Source: Benincasa hispida (Eukaryota > Streptophyta > Magnoliopsida > Cucurbitales > Cucurbitaceae). From it: 64,000 bases of DNA. Below, piece after piece: positions 26,101-38,660 of the stretch. The notes under the pieces are model-generated. The model was not told where the DNA came from, made no database searches, and saw only the letters and a program-made list of their open reading frames with translations. Position 1 is the stretch's first letter; each line of letters begins with the position of its first letter. The stretch lies in NCBI RefSeq assembly GCF_009727055.1, contig NC_052354.1, forward strand, positions 47,626,263 to 47,690,262, written 5' to 3'. The position numbers and the translations under genes are program-made.

Positions 26101-27944
26101 TAAGCTTTGGGAAAGATAGATTAAAAAAAAAAAAAGTCACTGAAGATGATGATTTTTTCTTTATAGCAACAGCAAGAACAGCAACAACAACATCATCATA
26201 AGCTAGGAGGAAGGTCTGCTTCTGGTTTGGAAGAACTCATAATGGGCTGCACTTCATCTAATATCAAAGAAGTAAGTCTATTTTTATCCACCCTTTTATT
26301 TCATTTTATATTAACTTCATTTTCTACTCTTCTTTTAACTAAATTTTTTTAAAAAAATAAATATATAATATTATAAATTTCGTGACACAATCTTGAAATT
26401 ATGAGGACTAAACTAAATTATTAAACACATCATATTAGAAAATAGAGCAAGGAATAATTAAGTATAAAAGGAAGATGTGGGAAGAAAAAAGGGAAACAAA
26501 TGAAAATTCTTTATTGGTATTAATTTGAATTAAAGAGTTATGGACTTTATCTTTCTTTTTATTATAGATTTCACCACAGAATCTAAGTTTTAGTGTTTAT
26601 TTTATGATATAGGGAAAAGCAAAACTCAAAAACTGATCCAGACAAGAGAATATATTCTGCTTCATTTAATTTGGAATGAAGCTGCTTAAAACCATAACGA
26701 AAAAAGAAGAAGAAAAAAAAAAGTTGATAAATTGAAATACAAATCTCTCAAACTTCCTCCTTTTGAGAGCCATAGTGGGTGTCCTTTTTGTTTTGAATTT
26801 TTTTAATATCATAATTTTTGTTTAATATCATTAAAACACAATAAAGCTCTCCCATTTCTGGGGTTTTGGTGGATCTCCAACTTTGTCATTTGTTTATTTA
26901 AATTATTAAACTAAGAGTCTCTCTTTGATTTTAGGATTTGTTTTTAGAGTTCATATAGGAGACTTCTATTTTTTTTTTTTTCTTTTTTCTTTTTATTAAC
27001 TTTCTACCTTTATTCTTTTAATACAATAGAAGGATTCGAATGACCACAAATTAAATCTCTTAGTCAATGATATATATTATATTTTAGTTGAGTTATACTC
27101 GCTTTGACTTTTAACCTTTGTTTGAAACAATAGCTTTAAGGTAGGAGAAATTTATATATACTTAACTATCAAATACAATACAAATAGACTAAATAAGCAT
27201 AAACCTGTATCGAAAAGTCGATAGGATCGAGCTCCTAGTGATTATTGTGTAGGGAAGTACCATTAGTATGAACACTGTCTCTTATACACATCTAGATGTG
27301 TATAAGAGACAGATTAAAATCTGAGGATCAGTAAGTGCATCTGGACATCTCCATTAAGTGGACACCTCTTAATTGTTTTGATATTTTTATTGAATACTCT
27401 CATGAAAATTAAATAGGATAATATATTTATAAGTATAGAACTAATGATTCTAAGCCATAACTCTTTAGTTGAGAATAGGGATGTTTTAATAGCTCGAGTG
27501 CTAGTTAAGTTTGATATTATACTGAATACTCTCACGATAATTAAATAGAATAATATATAACTACTGATTCTAAACTACAACTTTTTAAGAGAAATCGAGA
27601 TGTTTTAATAGTTCCGAGAGCTAATTAGGTTTGATATTTTTTTAAATATACTCTCATGTTTTAATGTATGTGTGGTTTGATCTCTCACATTTGTGGATAG
27701 AGGTGTATATAACACAAACATATCAAAGTATTATTCAATATGCAAACATTAGATATGAAGAGGAAAGCTAAGTGTAAGGGAAAACCCTAATTTTAATATA
27801 TTGTGCATGGTTTTGTGTTTTCTTTTTTCTTTTTTTTTTTTTTTTTTGTAGGAGTCAAACATGGCAAACAACCCTCAAGAAGCAGCAGAATGGATGAAGT
27901 ACTCTCCTTTCTGGCCTGAACCTGACAACCCAAATCATCATTGA
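23105..27944 (+). CDS. NAC domain transcription factor, NAC075/SND2 subgroup
   Basis: Six exons join in frame with GT-AG introns: 23105-23245, 23349-23529, 24199-24827, 25456-25707, 26167-26271, 27852-27944. They give 466 aa. The N-terminus has the subgroup signature [11 protein letters not shown] plus a [14 protein letters not shown] zinc-knuckle-like segment. The NAC domain (about 52-214) follows: [83 protein letters not shown]. The tail is low-complexity (His-rich near 335-350, Gln-rich in exon 5) and ends with [10 protein letters not shown] and [20 protein letters not shown]. Known relatives act in the nucleus on secondary-wall, senescence and flowering programmes; NAC075 is the closest I recall. 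A second ATG at 23117 (Met5) is possible. The last intron contains an adapter-derived sequence at 27275-27312. Confidence 0.95.
25741..25960. repeat. Partial copy of the dispersed MITE-like repeat in a NAC intron
   Basis: Starts ATTTGGGTTTTGAAAAC and ends AAAACCAAACTCGGTTATTG, resembling the ends of the family at 21405-21684 with internal loss. Within intron 4 of the NAC gene. Confidence 0.3.
27275..27312. other. Nextera mate-pair junction adapter (two inverted Tn5 mosaic ends), artefact
   Basis: The 19-mer CTGTCTCTTATACACATCT is followed at once by its exact reverse complement AGATGTGTATAAGAGACAG, a perfect 38-bp palindrome. This is the Tn5 mosaic end used in Nextera libraries, and the back-to-back order is the mate-pair circularisation junction. 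It is not plant DNA. The sequences left and right of it may not be true neighbours. Confidence 0.95.
27376..27655. repeat. Tandem repeat of about 130 bp, two to three units
   Basis: GAATACTCTCATGA...AATTAAATAGGATAATATAT recurs about 130 bp on as GAATACTCTCACGA...AATTAAATAGAATAATATAT. A third partial start (ATACTCTCATG) lies near 27648. GGATGTTTTAATAG/GATGTTTTAATAG also recurs. It lies right beside the adapter, in the last NAC intron. Confidence 0.6.
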
Positions 27945-28619
27945 TAGAACCAAAAACAATTATCTTCAAAAAAAAAAAACACCCAAGTTTCTTCCTTAAA
28001 GAGAAAAAATCCCATTAAACAAAATAATCCCATTTCACCCCTTTTTTTTTTAAAAAAATTAAACTAAGTCCATGCTGGAAAGAAGGGGAGAAAAAAGGCT
28101 GCAGCTTTAGAAGGAAATGGGTCAAAGGCAAGAAAAATGCAGTGTTTGAGGCATCAAAATCATCACAGTTATCATTACAGTATCATCTTCTTCATCACTT
28201 ATTCTTTCTTTAATTTCTATTTTTTTTCCTTTTCTTTTCTTTTCTTTCATTTCTTTTTTTGAAATTTTTGTATAGTTTTGCTTTTGTGTTTTTTCTTTCT
28301 TTTTTCTTTTTTACACAGAAATAGTACACCAGAAATTTATATACATTTCTATCTCATTGAGCTTGTATTATTATTAATTATTTATATTCTTAGGAAATAT
28401 ATATATGCAATTACAGGTAAAGAGAGATTGTTTTTTCAAAAAAAATAAAAAAAACTCTCTTAATTATAAATGAATGAACAAAAGATCCCACACTTGTGTT
28501 GAGGAATATTTCTCACTGCCTAAATTACTTTTTTCTAACTTCACCTCTATAATTAAGAACTTTGAAGAAACACTTATATTGTATATTAATTAATTATTAT
28601 TATTAATTTCATCCTTTAT

Positions 28620-28674
<55 letters not shown>

Positions 28675-29084
28675 ATAAAAAAAAAGGAAAGCAACTGCAG
28701 ATATATGCTTCTCTTTCAAAACCCCTTTAATCTTTCAATGGTTGTCTAGTAACATGAAATAAAGTACATTACACTCTCTTTCTCACTTCTCTATGGAATA
28801 CATATTATTTAGTTTATTATGAATTTGGGGTGCAAGTTTGATATCTCAAGAGATTAGTATTCGAGAAACATAGAGTTTCATCTCAAAATTAATTGTCAAT
28901 ATAAGAGGAGTTTGCTTAAAGGTCTTTACTTTTTTTTTTTTTTTAATGTGAGATTCACAATAATTAAATTCAAATAATGAAAAGAAAAAATTAATTTTTT
29001 TTCTTAAGTCTATGTTTTATACTAAGAGTATTTTTTTTTCTTACAGGGTTTGTACTAAAATTGTATCTCTTTGATATTTGTACT

Positions 29085-29430
29085 TTTAAAAAGTGTATGA
29101 TAGCTCTCGAGCTTTCAATTTTATGTATAATATATCTTTGACCTTTAAAAATATCTAATAGATCATTAGACTTTCATTTTTTTTACGTGTCTAATAGGTT
29201 CTTTAAGATATTCATAAAAAAAATTAAAATTGATCTGTTAAATATAAATTTGAATTTTGTATCTAATTGCAACAACTTTGTGTCTAGTAGTTTGTGGATT
29301 TTTAAAAAATATATCAAATAGGTCACTGATTATATTAGAAAATAAACATTAAAATTCAAATATAGAAATTTATTAAACACAAAATAAAATCGAGAAGTTT
29401 AGATACTAAACTTGTAATTTAGCACTTAAC
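29085..29430. repeat. Second dispersed AT-rich repeat family, copy 2
   Basis: Ordered similarity to 21690-22010, sharing TCTGTTAAATATAAA, GTCTAATAGG and AATTTATTAAACACAAAAT. No coding capacity. Confidence 0.45.
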
Positions 29431-31185
29431 TTAGTTGAGTTTTTATAATTTCTATTATTTTTAACAGCTTACACATTATTCATGTTTTTACCAATAATAT
29501 GTCATTGTTATAAACGGCATATTTTCTTCTTTTTTTTCCTTTTCATAAAAAGTAAATCAACTTTAAACATATCTCAATGGGAAATCAAAGAATGTGCTTT
29601 TAATTTTCCTTTTTATTCTTTCTCATCCAACCAAAGAATAAAGACTTACCAGAGTTTGTGTTTGGAGTTTAGATTTTTGTCCATATACATCTTGGTAGGG
29701 TTTTGATAACGTCGGTTTTTTTCCTCCGAGATGTCGATTTTTTCTTCTTGCAGCTTGGGAAATTTTGGTGATCCTTTTCTCTTTGTGTAAGAATAACATG
29801 GGTTTCATAATACTTTATGTCAATTTTCATGTTTTTTGGTATGTTGGTTGGGACAACTCTTAATTTAGCTTCCTTTTTTGCTTTATTCTATTCCAAATTA
29901 TTCCAACTTTATTTTATTTTTGCAGTAATTTTTATATAGAGAGTAACGTGGTGCATGTTGGGTTCTTTTTTGATTTTGAAGACGTGCATGAAAACTATAT
30001 AATAAAAATATTGGAAGTGATTTGGTAGCTGTTTCAATCCTAGTTTCTAAAAGGAATAAAAGAAATGAAACAAAAATATATTATGAATATAAAAAAGAAA
30101 GAGAGTGTGACAAGAATAAACTTTTGGATTTGAAAATGACCTATTGTATATAATGTGTGCTCATCCATCTTCCAAATCTCTCTCTTCCTTTCTCCTTTTA
30201 TTTGATGAATAAACTTATCTTTTATTTTAGAATTATAAAGTTCTAGGTTTGTAGGCAGAGCGAACCACTATGAGGTAGCTAACTCAACCATTCAAAATAT
30301 CTCGGGATATGATGAAGGTGCTAAGGATGTATCAACCTAGTTGTGATATCCCAGTGCACTCCTTGATCCCATTATCAGACATTTTGTTTAAAAAAACCAT
30401 TCAAAATATAAATATGTAAACTTAGATAAAAGGTTGTTAGAAAGGAAAGATCCTAAGGGGGTTAGGGGTGGTGGGTGGGAATATTAGGAGGGAAGGATGT
30501 AGCCTATTTTAAATTGATATGAAATGATAAAAAAAAAAGGGGAAAAAAGTGATAAATTGGTTGAACCTAAAAAGAAAGTGATATTTCTTAGTTGTTGTTT
30601 AATGTAAGATTTTGGTTGCTTTTAAAGGTAGGGAAAGAGTGTATATATAATAATTATTAGAGTATCTATGGGTTTGAGAGAGAAGAGATTTGAGTTTAGT
30701 TAGGGTTAAGGGTCTTCTTTTTTGGTTTGCAGATTTTGGTCCCAAAAAGAAGTTGCAATAAGAATTATAGTAGTGCAAAGAGGAATATCACAACATGGCC
30801 AAACTCAACCTTTTCTTGGATTCTTCCACAATGTGCCCATAGACATGGGTTTCCCCCCCTTTTTTGCATTGAAATTTTTAATTGACCAATCATATACTCT
30901 AATGTATTCTCTTCTACTATTTCTAATTATAAGTTTAATGAGATATGTTTACTATAGACAAACCAATTTTATAAATGTAAACTACTTTACTTAGGCTCTA
31001 AGTATAAGGAAATTATTATTCAATTTTTCTGAACATCTCCTCTTCCCATGATCAAGGACAATTTATTTGATATAGGTATAACTAATATGAAATCATTCTC
31101 ATAATTAGTAACAAGCTAGGAATAATTTGGAACACGTAGATCAATCGAGTGGAGATCTGGAATGATAGGACCATGACTAACCATC

Positions 31186-31310
31186 ATGGGTTGACCTAGT
31201 GGTAAATAGTGGGCCATGACTTTGAAAAAGGACTAAAAGGTCATAAGTTCAATCTGTGATGGTCACCTATTTAAAATTTAATATTGTAACTTTTATTAGT
31301 TAAAATAAGG
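31186..31310 (+). repeat. tRNA-derived SINE-like fragment
   Basis: GGTTGACCTAGTGGTAAA resembles a polymerase III A box, and CATAAGTTCAATCTGTGATGG about 50 bp later resembles a B box (GTTCAAATC-like). It is followed by an AT-rich tail. No flanking duplication is evident, so this is tentative. Confidence 0.4.
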
Positions 31311-32991
31311 TTAAATATATGTTTTAGTCCCACTAATATTAGATTTTCTTTTTCTTTTTTCATTTTAGTTTTTGTTAATTAAAAATTTTGAATTTAGTCT
31401 CATGTGAGTTTTAACAAATATCAACCTAGTATGTCCCTGTTCAAAACTTTACACGACATAATACTTAGTAAGTTGGCAAAAAAAAAAAAAAAAAAAAAAA
31501 TGCTTCTAAGAGAGGAATTCTAGGTTTCAAACCAATTGAAAGAAAATTAGAGTTTAAATTCCTCAAAAAAGAGAGAAAAAAAAAAAGAGTTTATTGACCT
31601 TTTTCACTCTAAATACACCAACTCACTAAATATGAGGCCACTAAGTTATTATCCATCACTTTATTTTCTTTATGCAATTCTTCCCATTAAAATCTCGAAA
31701 AGTAAGAAAGATATTAAAAAAAAAAGGTAATTTTTATAAAGATAATATTTTGTAAAATGAAAATTTTTTTAGATTAGAAATAGCAAATTTTCAAGATTAA
31801 ATTGGAAAATATTAGTACATAAGATACTAAATTGAAGCTTTTTAAATAATAGTGACGTGACGTACTAAATAATTAAAAGTACATATATATAGAACATATA
31901 TTTAATTAGCTGGAAAGATTTTTATTAAAGTTTTTATGATTTTGGCTACACATCACAAAGTTTTTTTTTTTTTTTTTTTTTTTTTCCATATTTCCAAAGC
32001 ATTTTAAAGGTACTTTATATATATTTTTCAAAATCTTATAGTCCATTAAACTATTCACAAAGGTCAACTAATCAATCCTCTTCAATGAGAATCCAAAGAT
32101 GACATTATACATGAGAAGAGCAATGGATTCCATTCCATCAACCTTTCTTTCTCTCTAAATCAGTTTTTTTTTTTTCTTAAAAAAAACCATTTTCTAAAAT
32201 TAGGATTCAAATAAAAAAATATATTTTACGGAAGTTTCTTTTAGAACACAGAACAGTTTTTAATTGAATTTTGACTTTTTTTTTCTATCTATAATTAGAT
32301 AATTGGATAGATCAAATTATTGAGGTGTTAAAGTTTTGGCAAGCTATAGTACACAAAAATAAATAAATAAATAAATAAATTATAAGAGATAATTGATAGT
32401 AAGAAGGGTGACGTTTCTTTCACACAAAAACAATTAATAGTAACCCATAACCCAAAAGCATGTAAGAAATTTAGAAACCATTCGACAAACTTTTCAAAGT
32501 TGGTCACAATCTGATTTAGTCATCTCTTCGTCCCAACTAACATCACAACTAATACAATTTATCTTCTTTCTACGTTTGATAGGGACACATTACCAAACCA
32601 TAAATAGTTGTTTAAAACTAGCTATTCAATTTAGAGAAAGATACAACGACAAGTTGTGGGTAGATGTATCGAAGAATCCCAACTAGATGCATTGAAAGAC
32701 GTAACTCATCTAGTTAAAACAGGTATTATTCAAAAAGTAAAAAATTACACTTTCTAAAACTCCAGAAAAAAAAAAATCCAACTTCAATATATGATTTTTC
32801 CGTCTCAAGTTTAATTAATATAGAGTAGAGATTTGAACAAGTTTGCCACGTGACAAGTTGTAATTGAGAAAGTATTTAAATAAAGTTACTTTCTCCATTG
32901 AGGTTTGGGTTTGCCGTTTCAAATATTCAACATGTGGCATAAGCTATCATGAGTTTACATAGAACTTGTTTTTGCTGCTGCTACAAGGAAC

Positions 32992-33047
32992 CATAGAAGA
33001 CACGACATGGTTACAACCTATAGAAGACACGACATGGTTACAACCTA
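32992..33047. repeat. 27-bp tandem duplication
   Basis: AGAAGACACGACATGGTTAC plus AACCTAT occurs twice in direct succession. It lies just downstream of the phosphatase gene. Confidence 0.85.
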
Positions 33048-33076
33048 TAGAATAGATCTCGTTCAAGTAAGGTCGT

Positions 33077-33110
<34 letters not shown>

Positions 33111-33367
33111 ACTCTGTAGCCAACAACCTTAATATTTTCCATCAGCACAAACCATGAGGTTTTCTCTGTTTTCTTGAGAAGATTATTCAAGGGAAGGGAA
33201 AATTTTGATGTACCAGTTATGTACAACCTAATCACTGTTTAGTGTTCTACGAGCTTCAGGCAAACGACGTTGTTCGAGCCTTTTCCATTCACTTCTCCAC
33301 TCTAATCAAGAGTTTGATTCTTACTTCCTTGACACATCTATACAAGAGGAGGTTGCCATGGTCATCA

Positions 33368-34427
33368 TCAACAAGCACGAGCCTCCGGTGCGGGCAGACG
33401 CTTAATGAGAGATCCAGTACTGCCATGAACTATCAAAGAGGAAAAGAGGCATGACAACCTTGCTATCATGGGCTTTGACTTACCCATTCTAGGGACTACT
33501 GCAAGTTCTCTACCCGCACTATCGATACATGTTCCATGATATCCTTCTAAATCGTCTTTTGTAATGAGGACTGCATCTCCTCCTGAGGGTGAGCTAGAAC
33601 TCGTAACGGGTCCGTGGTTGCTGTATTCTTGAACAGCCTGTGTGTTATAAGACCAATAAGGATAACCAAAAATGAAACCCAGAATGACAATATATTATAG
33701 AGAATGGGTAAATAACTAAAAGAAAAGTAATCCCAAAAGCTTGTCACAGAACACAATACTTGGCAATTGATATACCCAATTTATAGATATGAAAGCAACA
33801 TAAATGAGAGAAAACAACAGTTGAACTAAAAACTATGTGATTTCCACAAGCTTCTGATCTGAAAGACTTCATGTTTGAGAGTAATTTCTATTACCTCCCA
33901 CTGTGAGGGGGCGAGCAATACACGTGGTCTTCTAGAGCGCACGTATTCCAGTGCAGTAGATGGGGTCATGTGCTTATGTCTGACCTGAAAATTCAAAAAA
34001 GCAAATCAACACAATCTCAACTCATCGTGCAAGATCAAAACGCTATATATTTCATAAGATTATTTCTTCTTCAAACATCTCACAATAGTACAGAATTTCT
34101 GAAAAGGGTACATGATATTACCAAATAGCAAAGCACAATAGTTGTGCTCCTTCCTCGTCCTGCTTTACAATGGACGTATGTTGTTTTACCAGATGATGCA
34201 TTTCCTGAAGATAAAAGCAAAAATGTATAAAACCATAGCACACTTGGAAGAAACATAGGAAGAAATGAAGCTACAAAAACTACAAGAAAATAACTCACTG
34301 TGAATAAAGTCAACAGCTCGACTGATATCAGAAAATTTAGGAGCAAAACAATAATCTCTCGTTGGGATCTTTAAGTGGTCGATTCCATGGCGCTGCAGAA
34401 TATTCAAAACTCTCATGATTAACCCCA

Positions 34428-34468
<41 letters not shown>

Positions 34469-35380
34469 TCAATATTCAATCTTATAGGAAAGGAACAAGT
34501 CTGACATAGAAAGAAAAATTTTCATTCAAAGTCCTCAGGCTATGCAAAACAAGAAAACTCAGCTCTCTTCAATTGAATCAAGCAATAGTATCCAGTTTCA
34601 ATCCAGTGAGCAACACAATTTTTCGAGCTGAGTCCAAGAATATATACGAGAACAGCTGCAAATAAAGAATGAGCATAACTCACATAATACAAGGAAGATG
34701 GAACTAGTGTTTCATAAGGTTCATTGAGAGTGATAACACCACCAACACCAAGCTTCTTCAATCTCGGCACGTCTTTGGGGAAGGGCACTGCACCCAGCAA
34801 AAGAAACTGGGAAAACAAAACAAAGTTATTGACATTAATAACAGAAAACACAATGGAAAATTATTGATCAGTATATAGTGCAGAGACAAATCTGTAACAA
34901 AAATTACATAAACACAATCAAACAAATTCGTTTAATTTCTACAAATCCACAGTTTTATCATCAAATTTATCAGATTCTGACCATCAAATTCATCATACAT
35001 ACGAAGTTAAACAATCAAAGCTGATCAAAAGTCAAACAGGTCAAAACACGTTCAAACTTCAAAAACATAATAAAATGGTTAATCTAGGGAGACATTTTGA
35101 ATCCGATGAAAACAAACCCATAAGCAGTCCGATCAGAATTAGAGCAAAACCAAAACGAAGAAATTCAATCAACCAACGAACCAACCTGATCAACTTCATC
35201 CCACCATCTGAATTCAGCTTCCATTTTGTTCCGAAGCACGTTATACAAAAGGGTAGGGTAAAACAGGATTCGAGCCCCAGCCCCAACCAAAGCTCTTTTA
35301 GCATCGACTTTCACAATCTGACCACTACCGATTTCAGTTTCCCGGTCATTTCCAGCATCTTCCAATTCCACGATCTTCAT
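33368..35380 (-). CDS. Dual-specificity / PTPMT1-like protein phosphatase (DSP8 type)
   Basis: Six minus-strand exons join in frame: 35380-35186, 34806-34684, 34392-34299, 34204-34122, 33984-33895, 33637-33368. They give 284 aa. The protein has a plant PTPMT1-type start (DAKRALVGAGARILFYPTLL), then LLLGAVPFP, GVGGVITLNEPYETLVP, IPTRDY (Asp119, candidate general acid) and the catalytic CX5R loop VHCKAGRGRST (Cys150, Arg156), then a basic, less conserved tail. Known plant relatives dephosphorylate phosphatidylglycerophosphate in mitochondria for cardiolipin/PG synthesis, or act on phosphoinositides; the exact substrate here is inferred. The start at 35380 is chosen because family proteins begin about here. 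The frame stays open 94 codons further upstream to an ATG at 35662, likely 5' leader but worth noting. The intron between exons 2 and 3 carries a poly(A/T) run at about 34431-34466. Confidence 0.93.
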
Positions 35381-35699
35381 CCCACAAATCCCAGAAGCAA
35401 AATCCAATACCCAGATGAAAAAATCGAAACCCCAGATCAGAAAATCCAAATTCCAGGCAATTGGGGGCAAATCAAAGCGCAATTTCAGCAAAAAATGAGA
35501 GTCAAAGAGGGAGAAGGAAAAGGGGTATGGATTGGAAAGCGAAAGAAACTGAAACAGAACAACAGATGATAAGGAAAGGATTGAATTTAGAGAGATGGGA
35601 GAGTGAGAGAATCTGTGAAGTATGAGCCGATCGGAGAGAAAGGTGGGATGAAATGGAATCATCCACAGAATGCGAATTATATGGAAACTGAATAGTCAA

Positions 35700-38067
35700 T
35701 GAGGAAGAAGCTTTTTATCCGAACAAACCCAAAATTTTCTCAATTCAGAATCGATTCTAAATTCTTCCCCCAATTTGGTTTGAGGTGCCACATGTATACA
35801 TTCTAGGTTGAATTCTAATAATATTATTTCAGTTAAATTGTAAATTTGGTCTCTTGTCCTGAAAAGTTAAATTTTAATCTTTATGATTTTGAAAAAACTA
35901 GATTAAGAGAATTTTATCAAATTAAATTCTAATCATAAACTACACTGGCTAAACTCTATCTTTTTCAAACTATACTAACAGAATTTGCAATATAATCTAT
36001 TATTTGGATAAGATACTCATTTGTTACATATTTTGGTTTTCGTTCTATTTCTATTTTTTTTTTTTTTGTCTAATTTTAGTCTAAGTTTTTTCATAAATAT
36101 TTGAGCTCGTTTAATAACCGTTTTATTTTGTTTTTTTTTTTTTTTAATTTTTTTATGTGGTTGGTTTCTTTATGACTTTTAGATAGGTTTTTCATCTTCC
36201 TTCGAAATATTTATGTACTCAAAGCCATTTTTTTAAAATCATGTTTTTAATATATATTTGTATATAATTTTAGAAAATTATCTTGATTTTTCAAAACGTT
36301 TTTAAAAAGTAGATAATGGAGTAAGAAAACTAGAAAGAACATAATAGAAATGAGTATTTAAATAAACTTAATTTTCAAATATAGAAAAAAGAAAACAAAA
36401 TAGTAATCTAGTCATTTAAAGTTAATTTCTCTCGTCGTGAAAAAAAAAAATTAATTATTTTTCGTTGAAATTGGTTGTAATAACAATAATGTTCCTAAAA
36501 AAAGACTTTATGTGAATGTATTTTCAAAATTTATTAAGTGAATGTTAATAATACGATCTTTTATAAAGAAAAGTTCAACCTTGATTATTTTAAGATTTAT
36601 TTAAAATATATGGGAGATATTTGAAATGCATAAACATTCTATAAATTAATAATTAATTTGCTTCCAACTTAAGTTAAATATATTGTTATTAGTGTAAATC
36701 TTCATACTAAGATATATAGATACTTACCAAATATGGTAGAGATATCATTTAATTCTTAATATTATTTAAAAAAATTTAATTTAACGGTATATCCACTAAT
36801 AATTTAAACATTACATTTACCTAATATCAAACAACCAAATATATTAAAATCATGAACCTAGCATAGTGATAAATGACATAAATAAAGGATATAAAATTCT
36901 AAATAGTGGACTAGGTGTCAATATTTAAATTTTTTAGAGACAAAAGTAAAATAAATTTATTTTAAATAACAAAAATGAGCAAACATATTATATATCTTAG
37001 ATAAGTTTCTTTTCCTTTTTCTCTTTTCTTTCTTTTTATTTTTTGAGATGTAAGTTTCTTATTTAAAATTAAAGGCACATATATATCATATTTCCAAATC
37101 AACCCAACCTCATGTGGTCACCGACTTTGTTTATCTTTATTGATAATAGAAAAAAAAAAATTAATATGGGAAATCTTACTAAGCTTTCCACTAAGGCTAT
37201 AAAAGAAAGTTTTTCTCTCTTTATTTTAGATAAGAAGATAGACAATAAAGTTAAAAAAAAAAAAAAAAAAAAAGGGAGAAAAGGGGTATTTGTGAAGAAA
37301 AATGTGGGGAAAACCAAATTCTCAAAGTACTTTTTTTCCCTTTGAAAAACACCCAAAAATTCATTTTGTACACATAAGGTGCTATACATATTTGTAGAGT
37401 CATTATTGTCTCATCTTCAGAGATCAACAAGTTGATTGTTTGTGGTTGTAATTTAAAAGAAATCCACAAATTTTTAACTAATATCATTTTGGTTGTTCGG
37501 TCTAAAAATAAAAGTATTAGGAGTTATAACTTCTTTTCTACTTTTTAAAATCTAAACATCTCTGGTTATGTTTCATTTTTATAATCATTCATACTTTTCA
37601 ATCAATGTTAACCATGAAATAACAAATGATAAGATTTTGTAGGAAAAAAATAACGACTAAATTAATATGAAAATTGTTTTTGTAATATGCTAAATTGTGG
37701 CTTCATAATAACAATAATAATATAAGAATAATACGTTGAATAAATATTTAATCAGATAAAATTGTCCACATGAACAATGTTGTAGTTCTAACTAGCAAAA
37801 GTATCATACTAAATGAACAAAAAAATCTAGTTAATAAATATATATAAGAAAAAGGGGTTTTCTAGTAATAGCCTAATTAAATAGGCCAAATTATAAGAAT
37901 GACTTAAATTCACCATTTTTTAATGAACAATCTAATATGTTATAATATTACATAAAATAAAGGTCAAAAGTCTATAATACCCCATTAATTTCTAGCATTT
38001 TTATTAAAAATATCGAATGGACACAAATATGGAGAGAAAAAAAAGTATGGAAATCTTGTGTCTAAGT

Positions 38068-38107
<40 letters not shown>

Positions 38108-38660
38108 AAAATAAAAACCCATCACAAAAAGGAAATTTTTATTTCCATTAAATTTAGAACTTTTTTTTTCTTCCCTAATTTATCTTACAATTTTTTCGTT
38201 TTACAAATTTTAAATTTTGACTTAAAATTTAGAATCTCCAAATTCACTAGATTGCATTTAATACATAATTATAATACCAATTCTTGGTTTTCATCTACGT
38301 TATCTTCTAATATATACCAGGTTTATTTCAAATATATACAATATTTAGTTCAAATATATTTAAAACAACTAAAGATTTAAAGTTGTTATACAATATATAC
38401 TCTATATTATAATTTTGGTCTCATTTCTATTAAGATATATATTCTACTTACTTTGTTATATTTATCCATATATATTAAATATATGTCCTATATTAATAAT
38501 AATAATGCTAGGACAAATTGCAAAATACATGCTTAAAGCATGCCAATTGTTGCAATTTTAAGCTGGGGTTAGATACTTTGTTGGAAGAAGTTTCGTAGCA
38601 AGTGAATAATTTTGGAAACATAACCACCATAACATATGCCTAAGATTTAGGGATATATAA
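35700..38660. other. AT-rich spacer upstream of the phosphatase
   Basis: Contains homopolymer runs (about 37256-37273 poly(A), 38071-38103 poly(T)), one copy of the dispersed MITE-like repeat at 36108-36410, and no convincing gene. The first 100 bases beyond 35700 may hold the phosphatase promoter. Confidence 0.5.
36108..36410. repeat. Dispersed AT-rich MITE-like repeat
   Basis: Left end TCGTTTAATAACCGTTTTAT and right end ACAAAATAGTAATCTAG are roughly inverted. The middle (TTGATTTTTCAAAACG, AAAAGTAGATAATGGA) matches the copies at 13438 and 21405. Confidence 0.45.

Larger units (their letters stand above)
27945..33367. other. Gene-poor AT-rich region between the NAC gene and the phosphatase
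   Basis: Begins with the NAC 3' UTR. Contains (TA)n at about 28617-28675, (AAAT)n at about 32357-32380, poly(A) at 31479-31500, poly(T) at about 31962-31985 and poly(T) at about 33080-33109. No ORF has recognisable content. About 33200-33367 is the likely 3' UTR of the minus-strand phosphatase gene. Confidence 0.5.

Noticed and set aside
27275..27312. Perfect hairpin read as a terminator, MITE footprint or microRNA stem
   Set aside because: Both arms are exactly the commercial Tn5 mosaic end, so an adapter origin explains it fully.
30722..30994. 90-codon plus-strand frame
   Set aside because: Composition is hydrophobic AT-derived, with no known motif and no exon signals; treated as chance.
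35075..35569. 164-codon plus-strand frame opposite phosphatase exon 1
   Set aside because: The minus strand carries conserved phosphatase sequence with proper splicing; the plus frame has no recognisable content.
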